Source: Pseudoalteromonas lipolytica (GTDB lineage: Bacteria > Pseudomonadota > Gammaproteobacteria > Enterobacterales > Alteromonadaceae). From it: 64,000 bases of DNA. The notes under the pieces are model-generated. The model was not told the DNA's origin and made no database searches. It saw only the letters and a list, made by a program, of their open reading frames with translations. The DNA lies in contig NZ_LJTC01000001.1 of NCBI RefSeq assembly GCF_001306915.1, positions 221,887 to 285,886 on the forward strand. Reading direction: 5' to 3'. This document shows positions 46,375 through 56,600 of the stretch, piece by piece (the stretch's first letter is position 1; every line of letters starts with the position of its first letter). The translations under genes were made by a program, and so were the position numbers.

Positions 46375-47228
46375 TGACGTTGGCTAACAATAACACCGGC
46401 AAATACCACCGCAATACTCACCCATTGCCAAAGTGTCAGAACTTCGCCAAGTAAAATGGCAGACAAAATCAACGCAAAAATTGGAATGAGGTTTGAGTAA
46501 GCGGCAGCGGTTAATACCGACACCTTACTGATGGCGTAATTGTACATGCCATAGCCGCCTAAAGTGACACATGAGCCTAAATATAAAATGCTCAGTAGGG
46601 CACTTAAATCGTGCTGGTTTTCGCTGGGTAGTTCGATGAAAAATAAAAAAGGCGCGAAGAACAAGCTACCACTAAACCCTTGAATTGCTATTAAGGTCAG
46701 CGGTGAGTAACGAGCGACTAAGTGTTTTACGCTCACGGTATAAAACGCGGCGCATACCATCGCCATCAACTCTAAAAAGTTACCAAGCAGTGGGTTAGGG
46801 GCTTGCTCTGTGCTTGGTGATAATAGCGTTAATAAAATACTGCCACCAATACATAAGGTAAAACCAACGACGATGGCTTTACTGATGTACTCTTTTAATA
46901 TTAAGAACGCCAAAATAGCGACGATAATTGGTAAGCAAGAGACTATTACCCCAGCTTGCGATGCTGAAGTGTATTCAAGGGCATGCCCCTCAAATAAATA
47001 ATAAAAGCAAGGCTCAGCCAGTGACATACCAATTAAGTACTTCCAGTCACCTGGTTTGAATTCAAAGCGAATTATATAGCGCCATAAACATAAGCTAATC
47101 AATAACGTGGTTAGCATTCTTAAAAAAATCACTAACACAGGATCATAAACATTGATTGCATGCTTTAATGCAATGTAGGAGCTACCCCATAAAAAGGTCG
47201 CGATAATTAAGCATAAACTGGCTGGCAT
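46284..47228 (-). CDS. EamA/DMT-family transporter
   Basis: This 314-residue membrane protein has ten helices in two EamA repeats: LCLIIATFLWGSSYIALKHA at the start, and the second half beginning FLELMAMVCAAFYTVSVKHL. It is probably an exporter or importer of metabolites; the substrate is unknown. The start is set at the ATG at 47228, which begins the first helix; a 91-residue upstream extension would overlap proB and is rejected. The polar C-terminal tail (about residues 288-314) overlaps the sortase gene antisense. Confidence 0.9.
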   Translation of the reverse strand: MPASLCLIIATFLWGSSYIALKHAINVYDPVLVIFLRMLTTLLISLCLWRYIIRFEFKPGDWKYLIGMSLAEPCFYYLFEGHALEYTSASQAGVIVSCLPIIVAILAFLILKEYISKAIVVGFTLCIGGSILLTLLSPSTEQAPNPLLGNFLELMAMVCAAFYTVSVKHLVARYSPLTLIAIQGFSGSLFFAPFLFFIELPSENQHDLSALLSILYLGSCVTLGGYGMYNYAISKVSVLTAAAYSNLIPIFALILSAILLGEVLTLWQWVSIAVVFAGVIVSQRHQELKVDVDDNLSADTNNLKSVPEANESKG

Positions 47229-47305
47229 AGGCGTCGCTATTGAGTAAAAAAACGAGAGCGCGATCCTAGCATGAATTTTTTTAACTTGTTCAAAAACTGT
47301 TAGCT

Positions 47306-47339
47306 GGTATATATATACCCAAACTACCTCAAGATGCAG
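47306..47339. repeat. Possible dispersed intergenic repeat upstream of proB
   Basis: The stretch reads GGTATATATATACCC followed by AAACTACCTCAAGATGCAG. From memory, a similar motif (TATATACCCAAGNNACTTCAAGATGC) is frequent between genes in Vibrio and related genomes. Only one copy was noticed in this window, so the call rests on recall. Confidence 0.35.
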
Positions 47340-47353
47340 AATATAAGAATCAA

Positions 47354-48457
47354 ATGCAAAGGCCACACGTCGTTGTTGTAAAGCTGGGCACAAGCGTGCT
47401 GACAGGCGGTACCGACAAATTAGATAAAGCACACATGGTTGAACTTGTTCGCCAATGTTGTGAATTAAAAAAACAGGGTTATCAGGTTGTTTTAGTATCA
47501 AGCGGCGCGGTTGCTGCAGGTCGCGAGCAACTCATTACCCCCTGTGGTCGTTCTTTGATTGAAAAACAAATGCTTGCCGCAATTGGCCAAGGGCAGCTTA
47601 TTCATATTTGGCAGAGTCTGTTTGCTTTGTATGGTGTGAATGTAGGGCAAATGCTACTGACCCGCGCCGATGTAGAAGACCGTGAACGTTACTTAAATGC
47701 TCGCGATACTTTAAATGCACTACTCGCTCACAATGTGGTGCCAATTATCAACGAGAACGACGCTGTAGCCACCGCCGAAATTAAAGTCGGTGATAACGAT
47801 AACTTATCTGCTTTAGTCGCAATATTAGCGAATGCTGAAAAGCTGTTATTGTTAACTGACCAAGAAGGCTTATTTACAGGCGATCCTCGCTCTGATGCCA
47901 ATGCAACACTTATCAATGAAGTTGAGCATATTAATGATGAGCTTAGAGAGCTCGCTGGTGGCAGTGGCACCACCCTAGGTACCGGTGGTATGGCAACCAA
48001 ACTGCAAGCAGCCGATATTGCACGTCGCGCCGGTGTTGAGGTAATTATTGCCAAAGGCGCAGGCAAAAATGTGATTTTAAATTGCATGGCCGACAAGCTC
48101 CCTGGTACACGCTTTTTAAAACTCACCGCACCAAAAGATGGCCGCAAAAAATGGTTACTTGCAGGGCCTAAAAGCACGGGGCAATTAGTGATTGATGATG
48201 GCGCAAGCCTTGCGCTTAGAGAACGTGGCGCAAGCTTACTGGCAAAAGGCGTAAAGACTGTGAAAGGGCAGTTTGAGCGTGGTGATGTGATTGAAGTGGT
48301 GACCTGCCAAGGGCAATGTATTGCTAAAGGCCTTGTTAACTTTAACCATCAAGAAATTGATCAAATAAAAGGCTGTCATTCATCGCAAATAACTGAGTTG
48401 CTTGTATTTGCACCAAGCAGTGAAGTCATTCATCGAGATGATATGATTTTGTTATAG
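47354..48457 (+). CDS. proB: Glutamate 5-kinase
   Basis: The 367-residue enzyme phosphorylates glutamate in the first step of proline synthesis. An amino acid kinase domain ([80 protein letters not shown]) is followed by a C-terminal PUA domain (about 275-365, with [25 protein letters not shown]). Normal length. Unusually for many relatives, proA does not follow; the next gene is a diguanylate cyclase. Confidence 0.96.
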   Translation: MQRPHVVVVKLGTSVLTGGTDKLDKAHMVELVRQCCELKKQGYQVVLVSSGAVAAGREQLITPCGRSLIEKQMLAAIGQGQLIHIWQSLFALYGVNVGQMLLTRADVEDRERYLNARDTLNALLAHNVVPIINENDAVATAEIKVGDNDNLSALVAILANAEKLLLLTDQEGLFTGDPRSDANATLINEVEHINDELRELAGGSGTTLGTGGMATKLQAADIARRAGVEVIIAKGAGKNVILNCMADKLPGTRFLKLTAPKDGRKKWLLAGPKSTGQLVIDDGASLALRERGASLLAKGVKTVKGQFERGDVIEVVTCQGQCIAKGLVNFNHQEIDQIKGCHSSQITELLVFAPSSEVIHRDDMILL

Positions 48458-48520
48458 TTTTTTAGTAATTCTAGCAAACTTAACTAAACTAAAGTTATGT
48501 TTTATTTTGGGGGCTTCTAA

Positions 48521-49483
48521 ATGGCTTCTAATGCTTGCGGGCATGACTGGGTAGTCACTATAACGCAACAGGAAGAAGAGCCTGAGTTAGACAGTGCACT
48601 GATAAATGCTGTTGCTGAATTAGGTGAGTTTACACGTTTTGCAATCTATATTAATAAAACCTTTAATATTGGTCTTCCCGCACGGCTGTTAAATAAGAAC
48701 ACAGCCATTGAGGAGCTTAGCGAGCAAGAAGTCCTAGACTTATTGGCAAAAGTCAGTCGCAATAAAATTCGGATTAGCCGTGATTGTGGGGTGATATCGA
48801 CATATGTGCCAATTTATTACACTGGCAATGTTGTCGGTATACTTGTTGTTGAATCTGATAAAGAGTTAACCGAGCGCTGCAGTATGCTAGCTATTTATAT
48901 GCTGAATATCTATGCGAATCAGCTCTCTTTATTACATAAATCACAGCAGGATCCACTTACGGAACTTCTTAACAGGCAAACATTTGATAAAAAAGTGATT
49001 GAGATAGCTGCCAATACAGCGGTCGAGCATGACTCTAAGCAGTGTCATTGGTTCCTTGCTATGGTCGATATTGATCATTTTAAACGTGTTAATGATAACT
49101 ATGGTCATGTAATTGGTGATGAGGTTATTTTACTTGTGGCACAGCTTTTAAAAAATAACTTTCGTATTGAAGATTACGTTTTTCGCTACGGCGGCGAAGA
49201 GTTTTCTGTGTTATTTCAAGCAAGTGACGAGCTAGATGCACGAAATGCACTTAATCGTTTTCGCTCCTGTGTTGCCCAATACCCATTTCCTCAAGTAGGC
49301 AACTTAACAGTGAGTAGTGGTTTTATGCCAATCTACGAGTTTGAAATGGTTGCCAGCCTTGTGCAAAAAGCCGATCAGGCCTTATACCATTCTAAAAACA
49401 GCGGTCGTAATTGTGTCACTGCCTATTCCGAACTAGATATTCAACAAAGCCAACCTCAAGATGATTCAATTGAGCTGTTTTAA
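48521..49483 (+). CDS. GGDEF diguanylate cyclase
   Basis: A 320-residue cytoplasmic protein with an N-terminal GAF-like sensor region (about residues 25-145) and a GGDEF domain (about 150-310). The active site reads GGEEF at residues 224-228, preceded by MVDIDHFKRVNDNYGHVIGDEVI, so it is probably an active producer of cyclic di-GMP. No RxxD inhibitory site is obvious immediately upstream of GGEEF. It has no membrane helix. The signal is unknown. Confidence 0.9.
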   Translation: MASNACGHDWVVTITQQEEEPELDSALINAVAELGEFTRFAIYINKTFNIGLPARLLNKNTAIEELSEQEVLDLLAKVSRNKIRISRDCGVISTYVPIYYTGNVVGILVVESDKELTERCSMLAIYMLNIYANQLSLLHKSQQDPLTELLNRQTFDKKVIEIAANTAVEHDSKQCHWFLAMVDIDHFKRVNDNYGHVIGDEVILLVAQLLKNNFRIEDYVFRYGGEEFSVLFQASDELDARNALNRFRSCVAQYPFPQVGNLTVSSGFMPIYEFEMVASLVQKADQALYHSKNSGRNCVTAYSELDIQQSQPQDDSIELF

Positions 49484-49550
49484 GGTGTTGCAGCGCGCTT
49501 AGCTGTGTTAAAATTGCTCACTATTTTTTTGAACCCTATGAGAAGGTAAG

Positions 49551-49910
49551 ATGAAGTTTGTTCGTTGGTTGTTAGGCCGCATCATTTTGTTTTTTGATTT
49601 TGTATTCACGCCACGTAGTAAAAAGCGCCCGGCAGCAGAGCAAGCCGCGCTTGATTCAGTGACATCACAATTTAAACTATATCAATTTAAAGCCTGTCCA
49701 TTTTGCGTGAAAGTACGTCGTGCCATAAAACGTCAAGGCCTTTCAGTTGAAACCCGTGACGCCAAAGATAACGAGCAATTTCGCCAAGAGCTATTAGAGC
49801 AGGGCGGAAAAGTAAAAGTTCCTTGTTTACGCATTGAAGAAAACGGCCAAGTGACTTGGTTGTATGAATCAAACGATATCATTGCTTATTTAGATAAAGT
49901 CGCGGCATAA
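49551..49910 (+). CDS. Membrane-anchored glutaredoxin-like protein
   Basis: The 119-residue protein has an N-terminal hydrophobic segment (about residues 5-20) and a glutaredoxin fold with the CPFC active site at residues 49-52, and VKVPCLRI (the cis-proline region) near residue 88. The C-terminal WLYESNDIIAYLDK is typical of glutaredoxin/GST N-terminal-like proteins. It could reduce disulfides or glutathione adducts at the cytoplasmic face of the membrane. AGAAGGTAAG precedes the ATG. Confidence 0.87.
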   Translation: MKFVRWLLGRIILFFDFVFTPRSKKRPAAEQAALDSVTSQFKLYQFKACPFCVKVRRAIKRQGLSVETRDAKDNEQFRQELLEQGGKVKVPCLRIEENGQVTWLYESNDIIAYLDKVAA

Positions 49911-49991
49911 AGCGGCTTTTCACTTCGATTATAGCCCGTGCTGTGCTAGCATTTGGGCAAATTTTTTAATTGTCTTTTGAGAGATATAACC

Positions 49992-51476
49992 ATGACAATT
50001 CGCACCCGTGTTGCTCCGTCACCGACTGGCGACCCGCACCTAGGTACTGCATATATCGCATTATTTAACTACTGTTTTGCTAAGCAGCAAGGCGGTGAGT
50101 TTGTGTTACGTATTGAAGATACAGACCAAGTTCGTAGTACGCCAGAATCAGAGCAAGCTATTATGGATAGCTTACAATGGTTAGGCTTAAACTGGGATCA
50201 CGGTCCAGATGTAGGCGGTGAGTTTGGCCCATACCGTCAATCTGAGCGTAGCGATTTATATAAGAAATTCGCGCATCAGTTAGTTGAACAGGGTAAAGCT
50301 TTTTACTGTTTTGCTACGAGCGAAGAACTAGACCAAATGCGTGAAGAGCAAATGGCCGAAGGTCTACGCCCTAAATACGATGGTCGTGGTTTAAATCTTT
50401 CTGAAGATGAAATTAAAGCAAACCTTGAAGCGGGTAAGCCTTACGTAATCCGTATGAAGATCCCAAGCGAAGGCACGTTTAAGTTTAACGACTACCTACG
50501 TGGCGAAATTGAGATCCCATGGGAAAATGTAGACATGCAAGTGCTACTTAAAGCAGATGGTTTCCCAACTTACTTCCTTGCCAACGTTGTTGATGATCAT
50601 CACATGCAAATTAGCCACATTTTCCGTGGTGAAGAGTGGATCAATTCAGCGCCTAAGCTATTAAAATTATATGAAGACTTCGGTTGGGAAGCGCCAGTAT
50701 TAGGTCACTTACCGTTACTGCGTAACCCAGATAAGTCAAAATTATCGAAGCGTAAAAACCCAACTTCAATCAACTACTATAAAGAAATGGGTTACCTTCC
50801 AGAGGCACTATTAAACTATTTAGGCCGTATGGGTTGGTCAATGCCAGACGAGCGTGAAAAGTTCACCTTAGCAGAGATGATTGAACACTTTGATATGAAA
50901 CGAGTGTCGCTTGGCGGCCCAATTTTCGATATCGATAAGCTTAGTTGGTTAAACGGTATGTGGATCCGTGAAAACTTATCTGATGCAGAGCTAATGCAGC
51001 GTTTTGTTGATTGGAAATTTAATACCGAGCTATTCGCTAAAGTATTGCCAGAAGCTAAAACACGTATTAATACGCTTTCTGACATGGTTGACCTTGCGGG
51101 CCACTTTGTAGGTGGTATTCCAAGTTATGATCCTGCGCTATTAACAGCAGGTAAAGCTGATGAAGATGTAATCCGTCAAGCATTACAGTTCTTCATCTGG
51201 CAATTAGAAGGTTTACGTAGTTGGGAAAAACCAGCGATTTTTGCTATCGCAAAAGAAGTGGCGACTTTCCATGAGTTGAAGATTAAAGACTTCCTAGAGC
51301 CAATCTTTGTGGCTATCACAGGTAAGACATCTTCAACATCAGTACTTGATGCGATGGAAATTTTAGGCTCTGACTTATCGCGTGCTCGTTTACGTGTTGC
51401 TTTAGCACATCTTGGTGTGTCTAAAAAGCAAGCGAAAAAAATTGAGCGTGCATACCGCGATTATCCGCAAGCTTAA
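49992..51476 (+). CDS. gltX: Glutamyl-tRNA synthetase
   Basis: This 494-residue class I synthetase charges tRNA(Glu). The HIGH-region [16 protein letters not shown] begins at residue 6 and the KMSKS-like [10 protein letters not shown] is near residue 250; a C-terminal anticodon-binding domain follows. The start is set at ATG 49992, preceded by GAGAGATATAACC, and matches the usual [13 protein letters not shown]; a 13-residue extension from 49953 is rejected. A terminator follows. Confidence 0.96.
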   Translation: MTIRTRVAPSPTGDPHLGTAYIALFNYCFAKQQGGEFVLRIEDTDQVRSTPESEQAIMDSLQWLGLNWDHGPDVGGEFGPYRQSERSDLYKKFAHQLVEQGKAFYCFATSEELDQMREEQMAEGLRPKYDGRGLNLSEDEIKANLEAGKPYVIRMKIPSEGTFKFNDYLRGEIEIPWENVDMQVLLKADGFPTYFLANVVDDHHMQISHIFRGEEWINSAPKLLKLYEDFGWEAPVLGHLPLLRNPDKSKLSKRKNPTSINYYKEMGYLPEALLNYLGRMGWSMPDEREKFTLAEMIEHFDMKRVSLGGPIFDIDKLSWLNGMWIRENLSDAELMQRFVDWKFNTELFAKVLPEAKTRINTLSDMVDLAGHFVGGIPSYDPALLTAGKADEDVIRQALQFFIWQLEGLRSWEKPAIFAIAKEVATFHELKIKDFLEPIFVAITGKTSSTSVLDAMEILGSDLSRARLRVALAHLGVSKKQAKKIERAYRDYPQA

Positions 51477-51493
51477 TCATCCTTTAGTTTTAC

Positions 51494-51520
51494 AAACCGA
51501 GCTTTATGCTCGGTTTTTTT
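51494..51520 (+). terminator. Rho-independent terminator after gltX
   Basis: AAACCGAGC, loop TTTAT, GCTCGGTTTTTTT: a 9-bp stem with a seven-base T run, 17 bases after the gltX stop. Confidence 0.92.
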
Positions 51521-51694
51521 ATATTTAAATCAAAGTTACCCCAGATTTAACTTGTAAATAGTGACTGCTCTAATAGTATTAAACATGCACAATTTATCAC
51601 TTGTATGAATATCTTAAGAAAGCAGTATAAGGTGACTGCAAGCGAGGGATTTTTGAAGCTAAGGCAAATGCTTTAGTCAGTTTTCAAGGAGAAA

Positions 51695-53224
51695 GTGATG
51701 TTTAAATACATACTGGCCTGCGTGGCCATTTTAGGCTTAAGTTTACCAAGTGTCGCTGCTGATAAACCCAATGTACTTGTTATTTGGGGTGATGATGTTG
51801 GTATGTGGAACATTAGTGCCTATCATCGAGGCATGATGGGAGGCAGTACCCCAAACATTGATAGCATTGCTAATGATGGCATGATATTTATGGACCATTA
51901 TGCACAGGCCTCGTGCACTGCTGGCCGCGCTGCATTTATTACTGGTCAGTATCCTATGCGTACAGGTCTCAGTACAGTAGGTCTTCCTGGCGCATCACAA
52001 GGTTTGCAAGAGAAAGATCCAACCTTAGCAACCATGCTCAAATCAAAAGGTTACGTTACAGGCCAATTCGGTAAAAATCACTTAGGTGATCGTGATGAAC
52101 ACTTACCTACAAATCATGGCTTTGATGAATTTTTTGGTATCTTATATCACCTCAATGCGGGTGAGTATCCAGAGCAGCAAGATTATCCTCAAGACGCTAA
52201 AACACAAGAAAAGTTAGGCTTAAAAATGCGTGGAGTCATTCATTCAAAAGCGCTTGGAAATGGCAAACAAGAGATTAAAGATCTTGGCCCATTTGGAAAA
52301 GAGCGTCAGCGTAATTTAGACCAAGAAGTACTTGTAGAGTCAAAACGCTTTATTCGTGATGCAGTAAAACAGAATAAACCTTTCTTCGTGTGGCATAACA
52401 CAACTCGAATGCATTACCAAACTAACCTTAATAAAGCTTATGACGGTAAAACTGGCTTTGGTTTATATGCTGATGGTATGGCCGAAATGGATGATGATGT
52501 AGGTGAATTACTTAACTTACTTGATGAACTTAAAGTCGCTGATAACACAATAGTGATGTTTTCTACCGACAACGGTGCCGCATCAAACTCATGGCCAGAT
52601 GGTGGTAATCAGCCATTTCATGGTGAAAAAGGCGTTGGTGGCTGGGAAGGTGGCTTCAGAGTACCTATGGTTGTTAAATGGCCGGACCATATTCCTAAAG
52701 GTGTGAGCACAGGTGAGTTCATGACAATGGAAGATTGGATGCCAACGATTATGTCGTGGATTGGTGATAAAGATTTAAAAGCTAATTTATTAAAAGGTAC
52801 CAAAATCAATGGTCAAAAGTATAAGGTTCATTTAGATGGTTTCGATCAAAGTGATATCTTACTAAACAATGGTAAAACAAAGCGTAAAGAGTTTTATTAC
52901 TTCACCGAAACGACCTTTCATGGAATGCGTTACGGTGACTGGAAATTAATCTTTACGGAACAAAATCATTGGTTTAGGTCTACACAGCAAGCCCTTACTA
53001 CACCTTATATTATTAACTTAAAAATGGATCCATTTGAGCGTTTCATTGATGCTAGGGGGTATGATGAGTGGGCAGAAAACCGTAGTTGGATTTTAGGCCC
53101 AGCAGGTAATCAAATTGCAGAGTTTGTAAAAACCTTTAAGGCATTTCCGCCTAGTCAAGAGAGTATGTCAGTACAAGTGGGTAGTGTTGCTGAAATGATT
53201 TCTCAGCAAGCGTTAAACCGCTAA
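51695..53224 (+). CDS. Secreted arylsulfatase-type sulfatase
   Basis: A 509-residue exported sulfatase with a signal peptide (residues 1-22, ending VAADK). Metal and catalytic residues are visible: NVLVIWGDDVG, the formylglycine motif CTAGR with C74, TGQFGKNHLGDRDEHLPTNHGF, and FSTDNGAASN. The motif reads C-T-A-G-R rather than the common C/S-x-P-S-R; C-x-A-G-R types are known. The cysteine needs conversion to formylglycine by a maturase encoded elsewhere. It likely releases sulfate from a marine polysaccharide or aryl sulfate. AAGGAGAAAG precedes the ATG. Confidence 0.9.
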   Translation: MMFKYILACVAILGLSLPSVAADKPNVLVIWGDDVGMWNISAYHRGMMGGSTPNIDSIANDGMIFMDHYAQASCTAGRAAFITGQYPMRTGLSTVGLPGASQGLQEKDPTLATMLKSKGYVTGQFGKNHLGDRDEHLPTNHGFDEFFGILYHLNAGEYPEQQDYPQDAKTQEKLGLKMRGVIHSKALGNGKQEIKDLGPFGKERQRNLDQEVLVESKRFIRDAVKQNKPFFVWHNTTRMHYQTNLNKAYDGKTGFGLYADGMAEMDDDVGELLNLLDELKVADNTIVMFSTDNGAASNSWPDGGNQPFHGEKGVGGWEGGFRVPMVVKWPDHIPKGVSTGEFMTMEDWMPTIMSWIGDKDLKANLLKGTKINGQKYKVHLDGFDQSDILLNNGKTKRKEFYYFTETTFHGMRYGDWKLIFTEQNHWFRSTQQALTTPYIINLKMDPFERFIDARGYDEWAENRSWILGPAGNQIAEFVKTFKAFPPSQESMSVQVGSVAEMISQQALNR

Positions 53225-53231
53225 AAACGAT

Positions 53232-53290
53232 AGGCTTTACCAGAACACAATGTTGCAAAATGACAGTTTTGCTCATCGCTGGTAAAGCCT
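53232..53290. repeat. Composite two-part inverted repeat after the sulfatase gene
   Basis: The outer arms AGGCTTTACCAG (53232-53243) and CTGGTAAAGCCT (53279-53290) are perfect 12-bp complements. Inside, GCAAAA and TTTTGC (53255-53260 and 53267-53272) form a second stem. The element begins 7 bases after the sulfatase stop codon and could be a terminator or an RNA stabilising structure; there is a TTTACTG tail but no T run. Confidence 0.8.
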
Positions 53291-53637
53291 TTACTGCTTC
53301 GAATTTGAAAACCATGAGCCAGCTCAAGTTATAGTTGCATAAGAGTTATACGATTTACCACTGCATAATCATAATTAATTGATTAATAAATCAATTTTAT
53401 CTTCATTTCTTACCTAAATTAAATATGCTACTTCTATTTTGTATTCAGAGATATTGTATATAGAAACGCTATATTAGCCCACCTTTGGTAACTTTAATGT
53501 TAACAGTGTGTACAAAACGCTACACGAATGTACGTCATTTTTGATTCTCCCTGTGGTTATATTGTTACTACAAGCGTTGAAATGGAAATTCAAAAAGCTT
53601 GAATAACTATTCAAATTAACTATCCAGGGGATACTTT
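53291..53637. other. AT-rich region upstream of the subtilase gene
   Basis: This stretch probably contains the subtilase promoter. A perfect AT-rich palindrome AATTGATT-AATA-AATCAATT lies at 53377-53396, and CAGGGGATAC at 53621-53630 supplies the ribosome binding site. No coding frame or known operator was recognised. Confidence 0.5.
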
Positions 53638-56600
53638 ATGAAAGTCAAAACACTTTCGATCGCTGTTGCTGCAGCTCTCTATAGTGCTAGTGCTGCACAT
53701 GCAGTCGGTGTTGAGAACAATCAAGTTAAGCACCAATTAAAAGCACCAAATATTACATTTGAAGAAGTGAAAGCATTTTCCAAAGAGTTCGAGCAAGGTA
53801 ACTCTTCAAGCATGCTACAAAACGATGGTTTAAATGTTCAATTAAATAGTCAAGCAAGCAAATTTAAAGAAGAAGGTCTGGGTGGCGAACATATTTATAT
53901 TATTCGTTTACGTGATAACTCTGTTGCTCTTGAAGCTAGAGACTTAACTTCGTCTTTATCAAAATCTATGCAAGCTCAAGGTATTACCAAAGTTTTTGAA
54001 AAAGGTCAGGCTGCAATTTCAGCCGTTACAGAATATCAAAACAAGCTTTATTCGAAACAACGTGCTGTTATGCAAAACGTAACGGCAGTTACAGGGCGTA
54101 CAGAGATGCGCCGTCAATTCACTAAAGCGCTAAATGGTTTCTCTGTAAAAATGACAGAGCAAGAGGCATTACAGGTCGCTTCGCTTGGCTCTGTTGTATC
54201 AGTAATGCGTTCTAAAAATTATGATTTACTTTCAGATGAAGGCCCTAAGCACATCGGTGCTGATCAAATTTGGGATGGAACAAGTGTTCCAAGTGGGATC
54301 AAGGGCAAAGGTGAAGGCCAAATCATAGGTATTATTGATACAGGTATTAATTCAGATCACCCGTCATTTGCAGCTGTGGGTGCTGATGGTTATGAGCATG
54401 AAAACCCATTTGGTGCGGGCGTTTATGTTGGTGACTGTGTTGAAGAGCCAGAAGAGATTCAATGTAATAACAAACTAATTGGTGTACGTTCTTACGATGT
54501 GATCACAGATGCGTTTGATGCCATGATCCCAGGCTGGCCGGCGATTGGTGAAGATTATCAAGGTCATGGTTCGCATGTTGCGTCAACTGCGGCAGGTAAC
54601 GTAGTCAAAGACGTTCCATATATGCTACCTAGTTTTGGTGAAAATACTGATGGCAATATCTTGAAAGAGGGTTTATTCCCTGAAATCTCAGGTGTTGCAC
54701 CGCATGCAAATATTATTTCTTATCAAGTATGTTACCCATCAAGTGAAGAATACGCAGGTTGTCCTGGTGAAGCGTTAGTTGCTGGTATTGAAGATGCAAT
54801 TTCTGATGGGGTTGATGTAATCAACTTCTCAATTGGTGGAGCCGATTCAAACGTTTGGGCCGATCCAGTACAACTTGCATTCTTAGCAGCGCGTGAAGCG
54901 GGCATCAACGTTGCCGCGGCAGCAGGTAACAGCGGTCAGGGGTGTGGCGCAGCTGAATGTTTTGGCTATTTAGATAACTCGTCACCGTGGCTTGCGCAAG
55001 TTGCAGCAACAACACATGGTCGTACTGTTGTCGTTGAAACTGCTGTTGAATATGCGGGCTTTGCTGATGAAACGATGGGTTCTGAAGTACCAAGTTGGTC
55101 AGATATGGGGTTAGTTGGCGGTGCCATTAATAGCGAAGAAATTACCGGCGTTGTTGTCTGGGCTAAAGACTATGAAGACGTCAATGGCTTTAAAGACTCT
55201 GATGGATACTGTACTGCCGATTATCCTGAAAATACGTTTAATTTCTACAAAGATGGGACAGAAATAGCTGGTGCGGCTGATGGCAGCACGAATGTTATTG
55301 TAATCTGTCAACGTCACTCAGCTACAGATACAGCTGCCAATGCCCGTACCGCAAAAGTAGATCATGTAAAAGCCGGTGGCGCTGATGGTTTCATTATGTT
55401 CAACCGTGACAGTGATCAAGCTACAGTACCTGAGGCTTACTCATTACCAGGCGTTCATTTTACCTATGATCAATGGAATGGTGTGTGGCCCGATGACGGT
55501 TTAGAAGATTGGGTTGATAGCACATCAGAGAAAGGTCATATGATCACTATTAAGCCAACAGTGATTGAGCGCCGTGTTGATGCTGAAGATGCTGATTGGT
55601 TAGCAACCTTCTCATCGCGTGGTCCATCTTATTCGAATGTTGAAGTACTAGCTCCAACACTTGCAGCTCCTGGTGTTGATATTTATGCGGCATACTCTGA
55701 TGAGCATCCTTTTGTGGCACCACATGGTCAAGATTATGCAGCGATTAGCGGCACGTCTATGGCATCACCTCATGTTGCCGGTGCAATGGCATTACTGCGT
55801 CAGATTCATCCTGAGTGGAGTGCAGCCGAGATTCAATCTGCACTATCAATGACTGCCGAAAACGTAGTTAAGTACCATCGTTTAAACAGTGAAAATGATG
55901 TTGTTGCTGATGCTAAAATTTACCGTGCTGGTGCAGGTCGAATCAATGTTGCATTAGCAGCTGAAGCTGGTTTTGTTATGGACGAAACAGCCGACAACTT
56001 CTTAGCGGCTGATCCATATAATGGCGGTACACCTCACAAACTTAACTTACCAAATTTGGTTAACTTTTCTTGTGCACCAGAGTGTCAATGGGTTCGAACT
56101 ATCAAAGCAACAGAAGATGGAACCTGGACTGTAAGCCATGAAGATGTTGAAAACTGGGCATTTGATGTTAATTCACAAACCGCTCAAAATGGTGTGAATA
56201 TTGATATCTTCCCGAAAACTTTCTCACTGAAAAAAGGTGAAACGCAAACAATCATTGTTAAAGCATCAATCATGGATACCCAAGATTGGTTTAGTAACTC
56301 AGAAGTTGAGCTTCATACCAACCTTGTGTTCCAAGCTGAAGAAGCTGGTATCCCAGATGCACATTGGCCAGTAGCGTTTAAATATGACCGCGGTAATTTA
56401 CCATCTTCATTAGAAACAACTGCTCATTCAAATGTAGGCACTTATGTTGCTAAAGGTATTGTATTACCGAGTGTTGAAGCACCTGTTGCACGCGCATATG
56501 AGCCGGTTAAAGCTGATATCACTACAGTAACTTTGCCAAAAGATGATGAGCGTACTTTCCCGTGGGCCATGAATCGAACAGAAGAAGTTGATGCTAGTGA

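Noticed and set aside
47229..47501. N-terminal extension of the EamA transporter
   Set aside because: It overlaps proB by about 150 bases, lacks membrane segments and does not match the family. The ATG at 47228 starts directly at the first helix.
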